Source: an uncultured Eubacteriales bacterium (lineage in GTDB: Bacteria > Bacillota_A > Clostridia > Christensenellales > Aristaeellaceae). From it: a stretch of DNA of 8,585 nt. Positions 1 through 5,880 of the stretch are shown one piece after another. Position 1 is the stretch's first letter; each line of letters opens with the position of its first letter. The notes beneath the pieces were generated by a model that saw nothing but the letters and a program-made list of their open reading frames with translations, was not told the DNA's origin and made no database searches. The stretch covers positions 1 to 8,585 of the forward strand of contig ONXY01000429.1 in assembly GCA_900321945.1 (NCBI GenBank). The letters run 5' to 3'. A program made the translations under genes and the position numbers.

Positions 1-788
1 ACGCCTGCCGCGTCTTCGTCCGTCAGCGCGTCGCTGAACCGGAAAAGGAACGCGGAATCGGTCGTTCCCAGAACGCTCTGAACCAGCGCTTCGTCGACCT
101 TCCTGCCGTAGCCGATGCACATGTCCAGGATGCTCAGAGCGTCGCGCATGCCTCCGGCGGCCGCTTTCGCGACCGCCATCAGCGCGCCGTCCGTTGCTTC
201 CGCCCCGGCCGCGTCCGCCGCCTCCCGAAGCCTGCCGGCGATTTTGGCGGCGGGAATCCGGCCGAAGTCGAACCGCTGGCACCGGCTGAGAATCGTCGCC
301 GGAAGCTGCTGCGGCTCAGTCGTCGCCAGAATGAAGACGATATGGGCGGGCGGCTCCTCCAGCGTCTTCAGCAGCGCGTTGAAGGCTTCCTTCGTCAGCA
401 TGTGGACCTCGTCCACGATATAGACCTTATACCTGCCGGACTGCGGCGGGTATTTGACCGATTCCCTCAGATTCCGCGCGTCGTCGATGCCGCGGTTGCT
501 GGCGGCGTCCATTTCGATAATATCCAGGCTTTCCTCGCCGCCGAGCTGACGGCAGACGGCGCACTCCCCGCAGGGATCCCCGTTCCGCGGATGCTCGCAG
601 TTGATGGCCCTGGCCAGAATCTTGGCTGTGGAGGTTTTCCCGGTTCCCCGGCTTCCGCAGAAAAGATAGGCGTGCGGAATCCGTCCGGTTTCCACCTGAT
701 GGCGGAGGGTCTCCATAATCTCCTCCTGGCCCACCATGTGGGAGAAATCCTTCGGACGCCACTGCCGGTAAAGAGCCTGATAGGCCAT
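1..788 (-). CDS. dnaX: DNA polymerase III subunit gamma/tau, N-terminal part (cut by window edge)
   Basis: This is the clamp-loader ATPase that loads the beta sliding clamp at the replication fork. 262 codons are present and the 3' end lies beyond the left edge. The protein opens MAYQALYRQWRPKDF, a typical DnaX start. The AAA+ elements are all visible: Walker A GSRGTGKT at residues 45-52, four zinc-ligand cysteines (C64, C73, C76, C79), Walker B with DEVH at 126-129, sensor 1 ATTEP at 155-159 and the SRC arginine finger at 168-170. The ATG at 788 is preceded by AAGGAG (799-804) with a 10 nt spacer, inside the last codons of the upstream gene. Only 5 nt separate the two genes, so coupling is likely. 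The tau-specific C-terminal domains and any gamma frameshift site are outside the window. The motifs are intact and the identification is secure. Confidence 0.97.
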   Translation of the reverse strand, partial: MAYQALYRQWRPKDFSHMVGQEEIMETLRHQVETGRIPHAYLFCGSRGTGKTSTAKILARAINCEHPRNGDPCGECAVCRQLGGEESLDIIEMDAASNRGIDDARNLRESVKYPPQSGRYKVYIVDEVHMLTKEAFNALLKTLEEPPAHIVFILATTEPQQLPATILSRCQRFDFGRIPAAKIAGRLREAADAAGAEATDGALMAVAKAAAGGMRDALSILDMCIGYGRKVDEALVQSVLGTTDSAFLFRFSDALTDEDAAG

Positions 789-793
789 GCGCG

Positions 794-1192
794 TTATTCT
801 CCTTCTTCGTCCAGGTCAAGATACGGCAGAATCTGAGCGAGCTTTGCCGGGCCGATTCCCTTTACCGCCATGATATCCTCGGGAAACCGGAAGGGGCCGT
901 TCCGCTCCCTTTCGTCCAGAATCGCCCGGGCAAGCGTTTCGCCCACGCCGGGCAGGGAGATCAGCTCGTCCGCGTCCGCCTCGTTGATCCGGACGGTTCC
1001 GCCGGGAGGAACGTACGGCGGCGCGGCCGTTTCCGTTTCCCCGGCCGCCGCGAAGGACCGGACGGTTCCGCGGGGCGCGTCCCTCAGCGCGAAAAGACAG
1101 ATCAGGACGGCCGCCGCGGCCAGCGCGGCTCCCGCGGTTTTCCGAAAGTCCCGGTCCTTCCTCCGGGCTTTCAGTTTTTTCCGGGCTTTCAA
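794..1192 (-). CDS. ComEA-type membrane-anchored helix-hairpin-helix protein
   Basis: This 132-residue protein starts with a basic cytoplasmic stretch (residues 1-18, rich in K and R), followed by one hydrophobic segment (about 19-36) and a short Ala/Pro linker. Its C-terminal domain carries two helix-hairpin-helix motifs: INEAD...LISLPGVGETLA (69-88) and IMAVKGIGPAKLAQI (107-121). This is the DNA-binding domain of the competence protein ComEA, which binds incoming double-stranded DNA outside the membrane. The SLBB domain found before the HhH in many Firmicute ComEA proteins is missing, so the protein is short. The start is TTG at 1192: its TTG overlaps the TGA stop of cysS as TTGA, and no ATG or GTG lies before the membrane segment. 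A weak GGAAGG (1203-1208) sits 10 nt upstream. No comEC or comEB is visible here, so a role in competence is inferred from the family. A general HhH DNA-binding role is also possible. Confidence 0.85.
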   Translation of the reverse strand: MKARKKLKARRKDRDFRKTAGAALAAAAVLICLFALRDAPRGTVRSFAAAGETETAAPPYVPPGGTVRINEADADELISLPGVGETLARAILDERERNGPFRFPEDIMAVKGIGPAKLAQILPYLDLDEEGE

Positions 1193-2601
1193 CGGTCCGG
1201 ATCCTTCCGGACCTTCTGGCCCTGTTTCGTGTCCTCCAGGATATACCCGGCGGCGCGGATCGCGTCGCGAAGCTCGTCGGAGCGCTTCCAGTCCTTATTC
1301 TTCCGGGCTTCCGCGCGCTCGTTCACCATGGCGCGGACTTCGTCGGTCAGGTCGTCCTTCTCCTTCGTCAGAATGCCCAGGACGCCGCAGACTGCCTTCA
1401 GGCTTTCCAGCGCCCGGTCCGCCGCCTCCCGGGAGCATCCGGGACGGACGGTGACGTTGGCGTCCTTGACCATCTCGAAGACGGCGCCCAGCGCGTCCGC
1501 GGTATTCATATCGTCGTCCATGGCGTCGTCAAATTTCTTCTCGTATTCCTTCAGCCGGCCGCAGAAGGCGGTTTCCTCCGCATTCAGGGGGCGGTCCTCC
1601 GCGTGATCCCGCTGGAACAGCAGACTGTCCCGGGCTGTATACAGCCGGTTCAGGCTGGCGTTGGCCGCCTCGATCTGCTCCCGGCTGAAATTGATCGGGC
1701 TGCGGTAATGGGCGGAAAGCATGAACAGCCGTACGGCCTCAAGGTCGTATTCTTTCGCGATATCCCGTACGGTGAAGAAGTTGTTCAGGCTTTTGCTCAT
1801 CTTCTGGTTGTCCACGTTGATGAAGCCGTTGTGCATCCAGTAGCGGACATAGGGTTTTCCCGTCGCGCCCTCGCTCTGGGCGATCTCGTTTTCATGGTGG
1901 GGGAAGAGCAGGTCCTTTCCGCCGCAGTGGATGTCGAAGGTGTCCCCGAGATACTTCATGCTCATGGCCGAGCATTCGATATGCCAGCCGGGCCTTCCCT
2001 TTCCCCAGGGGCTGTCCCACGCGGGCTCGCCGGGCTTCTGCGCCTTCCACAGCGCGAAATCCGCCGGAGCCTCCTTGTCCGTTTCCACGTCCAGCCGTTC
2101 GCTGGCGCCCATCTCCCGGTCCTCCACGTTCTGCCCGCTGAGCTTTCCGTATCCGGGGAAGGCGGAAACCCGGTAATAGACGTCGCCTCCCGGGGTCGCG
2201 TAGGCGTGGCCGTTCTCAATCAGGCGGGAAATCAGGCTGATGATCTCCGGAATATGTTCGGTGGCTCTGGGATGGACGTCCGCGGGACGGATTCCGAGCG
2301 CTTTCGCGTCCGTATAGTACTCGCGGATGAAGCGTTCCGCCAGCTCCTTTACCGTAATGCCTTCCTCGTTGGCCCTGCGGATCATCTTGTCGTCAATGTC
2401 CGTAAAGTTCTGGACGAAGGTGACCTCGTAGCCCTCCCGTTCCAGCTGACGGCGCAGCACGTCAAAGGTGATGAACGGCCGGGCGTTCCCGATATGGAAA
2501 TAATTGTATACCGTGGGGCCGCAGGCATAGATGCCCACCTTCCCCTCGTGAACGGGTCTGAATTCTTCCTTTTTCCGGGTCATGCTGTTATAAATCTGCA
2601 T
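1189..2601 (-). CDS. cysS: Cysteinyl-tRNA synthetase
   Basis: This class I aminoacyl-tRNA synthetase charges tRNA-Cys with cysteine in the cytosol. It has 470 residues, the normal length for a bacterial CysRS. The HIGN signature is at 36-39 and KMSKS at 267-271. The zinc ligands that select cysteine are present at the expected spacing (C27, C210, H235, E239). The 160s-200s region contains the usual catalytic-core text ending in WHIECSAMS. The ATG at 2601 lies inside the 3' end of the upstream membrane-protein gene (14 nt overlap, different frame), with GAGGG (2611-2615) 9 nt upstream. Its own stop overlaps the TTG of the ComEA-like gene. There is no untranslated leader, so no T-box controls it from directly upstream. 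It appears to be the second gene of a four-gene unit. Confidence 0.97.
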   Translation of the reverse strand: MQIYNSMTRKKEEFRPVHEGKVGIYACGPTVYNYFHIGNARPFITFDVLRRQLEREGYEVTFVQNFTDIDDKMIRRANEEGITVKELAERFIREYYTDAKALGIRPADVHPRATEHIPEIISLISRLIENGHAYATPGGDVYYRVSAFPGYGKLSGQNVEDREMGASERLDVETDKEAPADFALWKAQKPGEPAWDSPWGKGRPGWHIECSAMSMKYLGDTFDIHCGGKDLLFPHHENEIAQSEGATGKPYVRYWMHNGFINVDNQKMSKSLNNFFTVRDIAKEYDLEAVRLFMLSAHYRSPINFSREQIEAANASLNRLYTARDSLLFQRDHAEDRPLNAEETAFCGRLKEYEKKFDDAMDDDMNTADALGAVFEMVKDANVTVRPGCSREAADRALESLKAVCGVLGILTKEKDDLTDEVRAMVNERAEARKNKDWKRSDELRDAIRAAGYILEDTKQGQKVRKDPDR

Positions 2602-3220
2602 CTGTCCGCACCCTCTTTTTCTTGTTTCGGTTCAGGAATACATGTCTGGAGACGGCCAGGATCCATACGGCGGCGGAGGAAACGGCCAGAATCCGGATCA
2701 GCCGGGAAGGAAGGCTGTCCGGGGCGGTCTCGTCGGGAGCCGCGGCCGCGGCTTCAGTCTCCTCGGCGCCGGAAGCGCCCTGCCTCAGGACGACGCTCTT
2801 CAGCTCTTTTCCGTCCGCGTCCGTAACGGTCAGGCGGACCGCGGCGCCGGACAGCGCGTCGTCCGCCTCCATCGGCAGCATCCATTCCGCCTCAAAGGTG
2901 TTCTCCGCGTTTTTTCCGGCCAGATCGATCTCCGCCGTATCGCTTCTTTTCCGCTTCGTCAGCTTTTTTCCGTTCAGGTTCGAAAACTGAACCTCGCCGG
3001 GATCCTCCGCGGCGCATTCCAGCGTCAGCTTCAGAGACGCTCCGGGCAGATCCTCCCCGTCCGTCGAGACGGTTCCCGTAAACAGGCAGACCGTTCCGGG
3101 CTCCAGCGTCCATTCATCCGTCTTCATCGTTACGGAGACGTCCGCGGCCGCGGCCGCGGCGATCATACACATACAGCAGAGCAGGGCCGGCAGCGCAGCC
3201 GGCTTTCCGAAAAGCTTCAA
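2588..3220 (-). CDS. Signal-peptide, single-pass membrane-anchored protein of unknown function
   Basis: I do not recognise the family. The 210-residue product has an N-terminal signal peptide: K2 and K6, then a hydrophobic stretch to about residue 20 and six alanines (21-26) before D27, where cleavage is plausible. The exported part (about 27-150) is rich in alternating polar and hydrophobic residues such as VSVTMK and VRLTVTDADG, suggesting a beta-sandwich, Ig-like fold. An Ala/Glu/Pro linker (about 151-171) leads to a transmembrane helix (about 174-192) and a basic cytoplasmic tail (KKKRVR near the end). The predicted topology is outside domain, one membrane span, short inside tail. The start is TTG at 3220: the GGGAGGAG sequence lies 7 nt upstream, and a promoter lies just before it. 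A longer reading from 3277 would begin upstream of the -10 box and is unlikely. It is the first gene of the cysS unit and overlaps cysS by 14 nt. Confidence 0.8.
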   Translation of the reverse strand: MKLFGKPAALPALLCCMCMIAAAAAADVSVTMKTDEWTLEPGTVCLFTGTVSTDGEDLPGASLKLTLECAAEDPGEVQFSNLNGKKLTKRKRSDTAEIDLAGKNAENTFEAEWMLPMEADDALSGAAVRLTVTDADGKELKSVVLRQGASGAEETEAAAAAPDETAPDSLPSRLIRILAVSSAAVWILAVSRHVFLNRNKKKRVRTDADL

Positions 3221-3225
3221 TCCCG

Positions 3226-3233
3226 CTCCTCCC
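3226..3233 (-). promoter_or_regulatory. Ribosome binding site that fixes the TTG start at 3220
   Basis: On the minus strand this reads GGGAGGAG. Its GGAGG core (3228-3232) lies 7 nt before the TTG at 3220, an ideal distance. No ATG or GTG near this position is in frame, so this site decides the start of the membrane-anchored protein. Confidence 0.8.
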
Positions 3234-3253
3234 TTCGAATACAGTTCCCGGGT

Positions 3254-3282
3254 ATTATACCAAATCGGCCGGACCAATTCAA
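3254..3282 (-). promoter_or_regulatory. Extended -10 promoter of the membrane protein-cysS-comEA-like-dnaX unit
   Basis: On the minus strand: TTGAAT (3277-3282), a 17 nt spacer, and TATAAT (3254-3259). A TG lies one base before the -10 hexamer (TGGTATAAT), forming an extended -10 element. The -10 is a perfect consensus match and the -35 matches 4 of 6. Transcription would start near 3247, giving a leader of about 27 nt before the TTG at 3220. That is too short for a riboswitch or T-box. The -35 element directly follows the T-run of the preceding terminator. This is a housekeeping sigma-A-type promoter by sequence. Confidence 0.85.
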
Positions 3283-3283
3283 T

Positions 3284-3308
3284 AAAAAAACTCCCCTTTT
3301 CAGGGGAG
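3284..3308 (-). terminator. Intrinsic terminator ending the transketolase-acidic protein unit
   Basis: On the minus strand the transcript folds CTCCCCT/AGGGGAG (7 bp, 4-base loop GAAA; arms 3302-3308 and 3291-3297) followed by seven consecutive T residues (3290-3284). It lies 16 nt past the stop of the acidic protein gene. A smaller 4 bp GCGC stem with a 4-base loop (3311-3322) precedes it. The T-run is only on the minus-strand side, so termination is expected in that direction only. Confidence 0.92.
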
Positions 3309-3324
3309 CCGCGCCGAGGCGCCG

Positions 3325-4005
3325 TTATTCCTTTTCTTCTCCGCCGATCTTTTCGGCCAGGTCGTCGACGGCCCCGTCGATCGTGTCGCTGATTTCCTTC
3401 AGGCCGTCCTCCAGGGAGTCGATGGCGCTGTTGACCTTTTCCGCCGCTTCTTCTGCGGAAGGAACCTGATCAAAGAGATCGCTGATGGCGGAGCTCAGAG
3501 GCGTTTCATCCTTTTCAGGCTCCTCCGCCCCCTCGACTCTGATCACGGGAACGGAGTCCTCTCCGTCTTCCGGATCAGCTTCTGCGGATTCGTCCGCGCC
3601 GGCTTCCGCATCCTCTTCGGAGATTTCTCCGTCCTCCGCGTATTCCTCCGCGTTCTCCTCATATTCCTCTTCCGCGGAGTCCTCTGTCTCCTCTGGGGTT
3701 TCGACCGCGGCGTCCTTCTTCGCCCGGATTCCCGCGATGCGCTCGGCGCGCATATCGTTCAGCTTCTCGTCCAGACCGCTCAGCTCCCGGAGCTGTTCCT
3801 CGAGCTCCTCCGGAAAATGTTCGCCCTTCTGCCACAGCGCGTAGGCCTTCGCGCCGAAATCCTTCAGGATTTCCGCGCGGCGCGTCACCATGCTCATCTC
3901 GTCGACCTTGAACTTCGTGTTGTTCGCGATGCTGGACGCGGTGTTTCCGATGGCGGCCATGCCCTTCATCCAGATGGATTTCAGATTGTTTCCGATATCA
4001 GCCAT
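3325..4005 (-). CDS. Cysteine-free acidic protein of unknown function
   Basis: I do not recognise the family. The 226-residue protein has no cysteine, no signal peptide and no membrane segment, so it is probably cytosolic. It has three parts. Residues 1-98 are helical, with basic and acidic residues mixed (for example RRAEILKDFGAKAYALWQKG at 42-61 and a coiled-coil-like stretch at 64-90). Residues 101-150 are extremely acidic: 27 of 50 are D or E and none is K or R, so this part is likely disordered. Residues 169-222 again look like amphipathic helices (LSSAISDLFDQV, VNSAIDSLEDGLKEI, IDGAVDDLAEKI). The ATG at 4005 is preceded by AAAGGAGG (4015-4022) with a 9 nt spacer. It is the last gene of the transketolase unit, 50 nt after tktC. 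A structural, scaffolding or charge-buffering role is conceivable, but nothing shows it. Confidence 0.85.
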   Translation of the reverse strand: MADIGNNLKSIWMKGMAAIGNTASSIANNTKFKVDEMSMVTRRAEILKDFGAKAYALWQKGEHFPEELEEQLRELSGLDEKLNDMRAERIAGIRAKKDAAVETPEETEDSAEEEYEENAEEYAEDGEISEEDAEAGADESAEADPEDGEDSVPVIRVEGAEEPEKDETPLSSAISDLFDQVPSAEEAAEKVNSAIDSLEDGLKEISDTIDGAVDDLAEKIGGEEKE

Positions 4006-4028
4006 TCCGTTATTCCTCCTTTCGGGAA

Positions 4029-4052
4029 GCCGGAGGGATGATTCCGTCCGGC
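4029..4052 (-). other. Hairpin between transketolase C subunit and acidic protein genes
   Basis: On the minus strand: GCCGGA, one C, GG, loop AATCAT, CC, one C, TCCGGC. That is a 6 bp stem, a 1x1 mismatch and a further 2 bp around a 6-base loop. It sits just after the tktC stop and just before the ribosome binding site of the acidic protein gene. No T-run follows, so it is not a terminator. It could protect the upstream message from 3' decay, or be a processing site, but this is inference. Confidence 0.5.
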
Positions 4053-4055
4053 CGG

Positions 4056-4973
4056 TTACAGCTCAGTCCTGATGGTCTCCGCCACCTGCGGTCCGGTGAG
4101 CCCGTATTCCTTCAGCAGATCCGCGGGTTTTCCGCTCTGGCCGAAGACGTCGTAGATACCGATCTTGCGGAATTTCTCCACGCCATGGCCGATGACCGCG
4201 GAGGCGACCGTGTCGCCGAGTCCGCCGATCACGGAATGCTCCTCCAGCGTAAAGACCTTTCCGCACTTCGCCGCGTACTCGCGGGCCAGCGTTTCGTCAA
4301 AAGGCTTGATCGTGTGGATGTTCACCACGGCGAGATCCGTGCCTTCCGCGCCGAGAATTTCCGCGGCCTCCAGCGCGGCTTCCTTCATGATGCCGCAGGT
4401 GAAAAGAACCGCGTCTTTCCCGTCCTTCAGCACGACGCCCTTTCCGACTTCAAAGGGCATGGGATCGTACACGGGGGTGGCAAGCCTGGCCGTACGGATA
4501 TACACCGGTCCGCTGATCTTCGCGGCGGCTTCCACGCACTGAAAGCACTCGTTGGCGTCGCCGGGAACGAAAACCGTCATGCCCGGAAGAACCCGCATCA
4601 GCGCGATATCCTCTATAGCCTGATGGCTTCCGCCGTCCTCACCCACGGTGACGCCCGCGTGGCTGAAGCCGAACTTCACGTTAAACTTCGGGTAGCAGAC
4701 GCCGTTCCGGATCTGATCGTAGTTCCTGCCTGCAAAGACGGCGAACGTGGAGCAGAACGGAATCAGGCCCATGGAACTCATTCCCGCGGCCATGTCCACC
4801 ATGTTCGCTTCCGCGATTCCGCAGTCATAGAACCGGTCCGGATACGCCTTTTTAAAGGTGCCGGTCATGGTCGCGGAAGCCAGGTCCGCGTCCAGAACAA
4901 CGATTTTGTCGTCAGCTGCAGCGATTTTGCAAAGGGCTTCGCCGTATGCGGCCCGAACTGCTTTCTTTTCCAT
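4056..4973 (-). CDS. Transketolase, C-terminal subunit
   Basis: This is the second half of a split transketolase, which transfers two-carbon ketol units between sugar phosphates in the non-oxidative pentose phosphate pathway using thiamine diphosphate. The 305 residues hold the pyrimidine-binding and C-terminal domains. Visible landmarks are DADLASAT (28-35), CGIAEANM with E55 as the expected glutamate that activates the cofactor, H105 in GFSHAGVTVGEDGGSH (102-117) and EDIALMR at 121-127. The length fits the family's split form. The ATG at 4973 lies 4 nt after the stop of the N-terminal subunit gene, with GGAGG (4983-4987) 9 nt upstream, so the subunits should be made in step. The reaction assignment is certain at family level. 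A preference for unusual sugars (as in related split transketolase-like enzymes) cannot be excluded. Confidence 0.93.
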   Translation of the reverse strand: MEKKAVRAAYGEALCKIAAADDKIVVLDADLASATMTGTFKKAYPDRFYDCGIAEANMVDMAAGMSSMGLIPFCSTFAVFAGRNYDQIRNGVCYPKFNVKFGFSHAGVTVGEDGGSHQAIEDIALMRVLPGMTVFVPGDANECFQCVEAAAKISGPVYIRTARLATPVYDPMPFEVGKGVVLKDGKDAVLFTCGIMKEAALEAAEILGAEGTDLAVVNIHTIKPFDETLAREYAAKCGKVFTLEEHSVIGGLGDTVASAVIGHGVEKFRKIGIYDVFGQSGKPADLLKEYGLTGPQVAETIRTEL

Positions 4974-4977
4974 CTTC

Positions 4978-5790
4978 TCAGCCCTCCAGTTCCTTTAAAG
5001 CCTGTTCCGCCTGCTCGGCGCTCGGGGCTTTTCCGTGCCAGCCGACCTGGTTCTCCATGAAGCTGACGCCCTTACCCTTGACGGTGTTCAGGATAATGTA
5101 ACGGGGTTTTCCGGGGCAGGGCGGAACGCGCAGCGCGTCCACAACCTGCTGCATATCGTTTCCGTCGGCCACTTCGATCACGTCGTACCCGAACGCCAGG
5201 GCTTTCGCTTTGATATCGCCCAGGCTCATGACTTCGTCGTTGGTTCCGTCGATCTGAAGCCCGTTATGATCCAGAATCACGGTCAGATTGTCCAGCTTAT
5301 AATGCGCGGCGGCCATGCTGGCTTCCCAGACAAGGCCTTCCTGGCTCTCGCCGTCCCCGACGATGGTGTAGACTCTGGTCTTTTTTCCGAGGTGCTTCGC
5401 TCCGAGCGCCATTCCCGCCGCAATGGAGACGCCCTGACCGAGGGAGCCGGTGGAAGCGTCCACGCCGGGGCACTTCTTCACGTCCGGATGTCCCTGCAGA
5501 ATGCTGTGAAGCTGGCGGAAGTTCTCCAGCTCCTCCCTCGGGAAGAAGCCGCGCTCGCACAGGGTTCCGTACAGAGCCGGGGCCGAATGGCCCTTGCTGA
5601 GAACAAAGCGGTCCCGGTCCGGATTTTTCTCGTCCTTCGGATCCACGTTCATGATCTCAAAATACAGAGCCACCAGCGCCTCCGTACAGGAAAGGGATCC
5701 GCCGGGATGGCCCGATCCGGCTTTGGCCGTCATGCGGATGACGTCCATGCGGACCTGTTTCGCCTGATTCTTCAGGGTTTGGATATCCAT
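4978..5790 (-). CDS. Transketolase, N-terminal subunit
   Basis: This is the pyrophosphate-binding half of a split transketolase and works with the adjacent C-terminal subunit. The 270 residues contain GSGHPGG (25-31), SKGHSAPALY (65-74), GDGESQEG (145-152) and N176, the thiamine diphosphate and metal-binding motif. The chosen start is ATG at 5790, because AGGAGG (5800-5805) is 9 nt upstream of it. A GTG at 5799, three codons earlier, would have no spacer to that site. It is the first gene of its unit, with a perfect consensus promoter 40 nt upstream. The leader is about 33 nt, so no riboswitch such as a TPP element fits between promoter and start. Together with its partner it is one of the few paths feeding ribose and erythrose phosphates in anaerobes lacking the oxidative branch; that pathway point is family knowledge. 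Confidence 0.94.
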   Translation of the reverse strand: MDIQTLKNQAKQVRMDVIRMTAKAGSGHPGGSLSCTEALVALYFEIMNVDPKDEKNPDRDRFVLSKGHSAPALYGTLCERGFFPREELENFRQLHSILQGHPDVKKCPGVDASTGSLGQGVSIAAGMALGAKHLGKKTRVYTIVGDGESQEGLVWEASMAAAHYKLDNLTVILDHNGLQIDGTNDEVMSLGDIKAKALAFGYDVIEVADGNDMQQVVDALRVPPCPGKPRYIILNTVKGKGVSFMENQVGWHGKAPSAEQAEQALKELEG

Positions 5791-5799
5791 ATGACTCAC

Positions 5800-5805
5800 C
5801 CTCCT
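5800..5805 (-). promoter_or_regulatory. Ribosome binding site deciding the start of transketolase N subunit
   Basis: AGGAGG on the minus strand. It is 9 nt from the ATG at 5790 but directly touches the GTG at 5799. The ATG is therefore the better start. Confidence 0.8.
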
Positions 5806-5829
5806 CGGTGTATCAAATTTGACGGAAAT

Positions 5830-5859
5830 ATTATATGCAATTCATGAACCCGTTGTCAA
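5830..5859 (-). promoter_or_regulatory. Consensus sigma-A promoter of the transketolase unit
   Basis: On the minus strand TTGACA (5854-5859), an 18 nt spacer, and TATAAT (5830-5835). Both hexamers match the housekeeping consensus perfectly. The expected start is near 5823, giving a leader of about 33 nt. The -35 element begins 21 nt after the ynbB stop. No intrinsic terminator for the upstream unit was found in the 90 nt between ynbB and tktN, so some read-through is possible. Confidence 0.92.
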
Positions 5860-5880
5860 TAAAACTTTCTTCTTTCCGGG

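Noticed and set aside
427..819. 130-codon minus-strand frame overlapping dnaX
   Set aside because: It is a frame-shifted shadow of dnaX; the true dnaX frame has all AAA+ motifs.
1603..2826. 407-codon plus-strand frame opposite cysS
   Set aside because: Antisense shadow of cysS and the membrane-protein gene; its composition is the reverse complement of their codons and shows no domain.
3142..3159. 18-base perfect palindrome of CCGCGG repeats
   Set aside because: It encodes the alternating GCC/GCG alanine codons of the signal peptide, so the symmetry follows from codon use and not from a protein-binding site.
3221..3277. ATG start at 3277 giving a longer membrane protein
   Set aside because: It lies upstream of the -10 box and the transcription start, and has no ribosome binding site; the TTG at 3220 has an ideal one.
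4038..5060. 340-codon plus-strand frame opposite transketolase C subunit
   Set aside because: Antisense to a clear transketolase gene, no recognisable protein features.
5791..5823. Possible TPP riboswitch ahead of transketolase
   Set aside because: The leader from the promoter to the start codon is only about 33 nt, far too short for a riboswitch.
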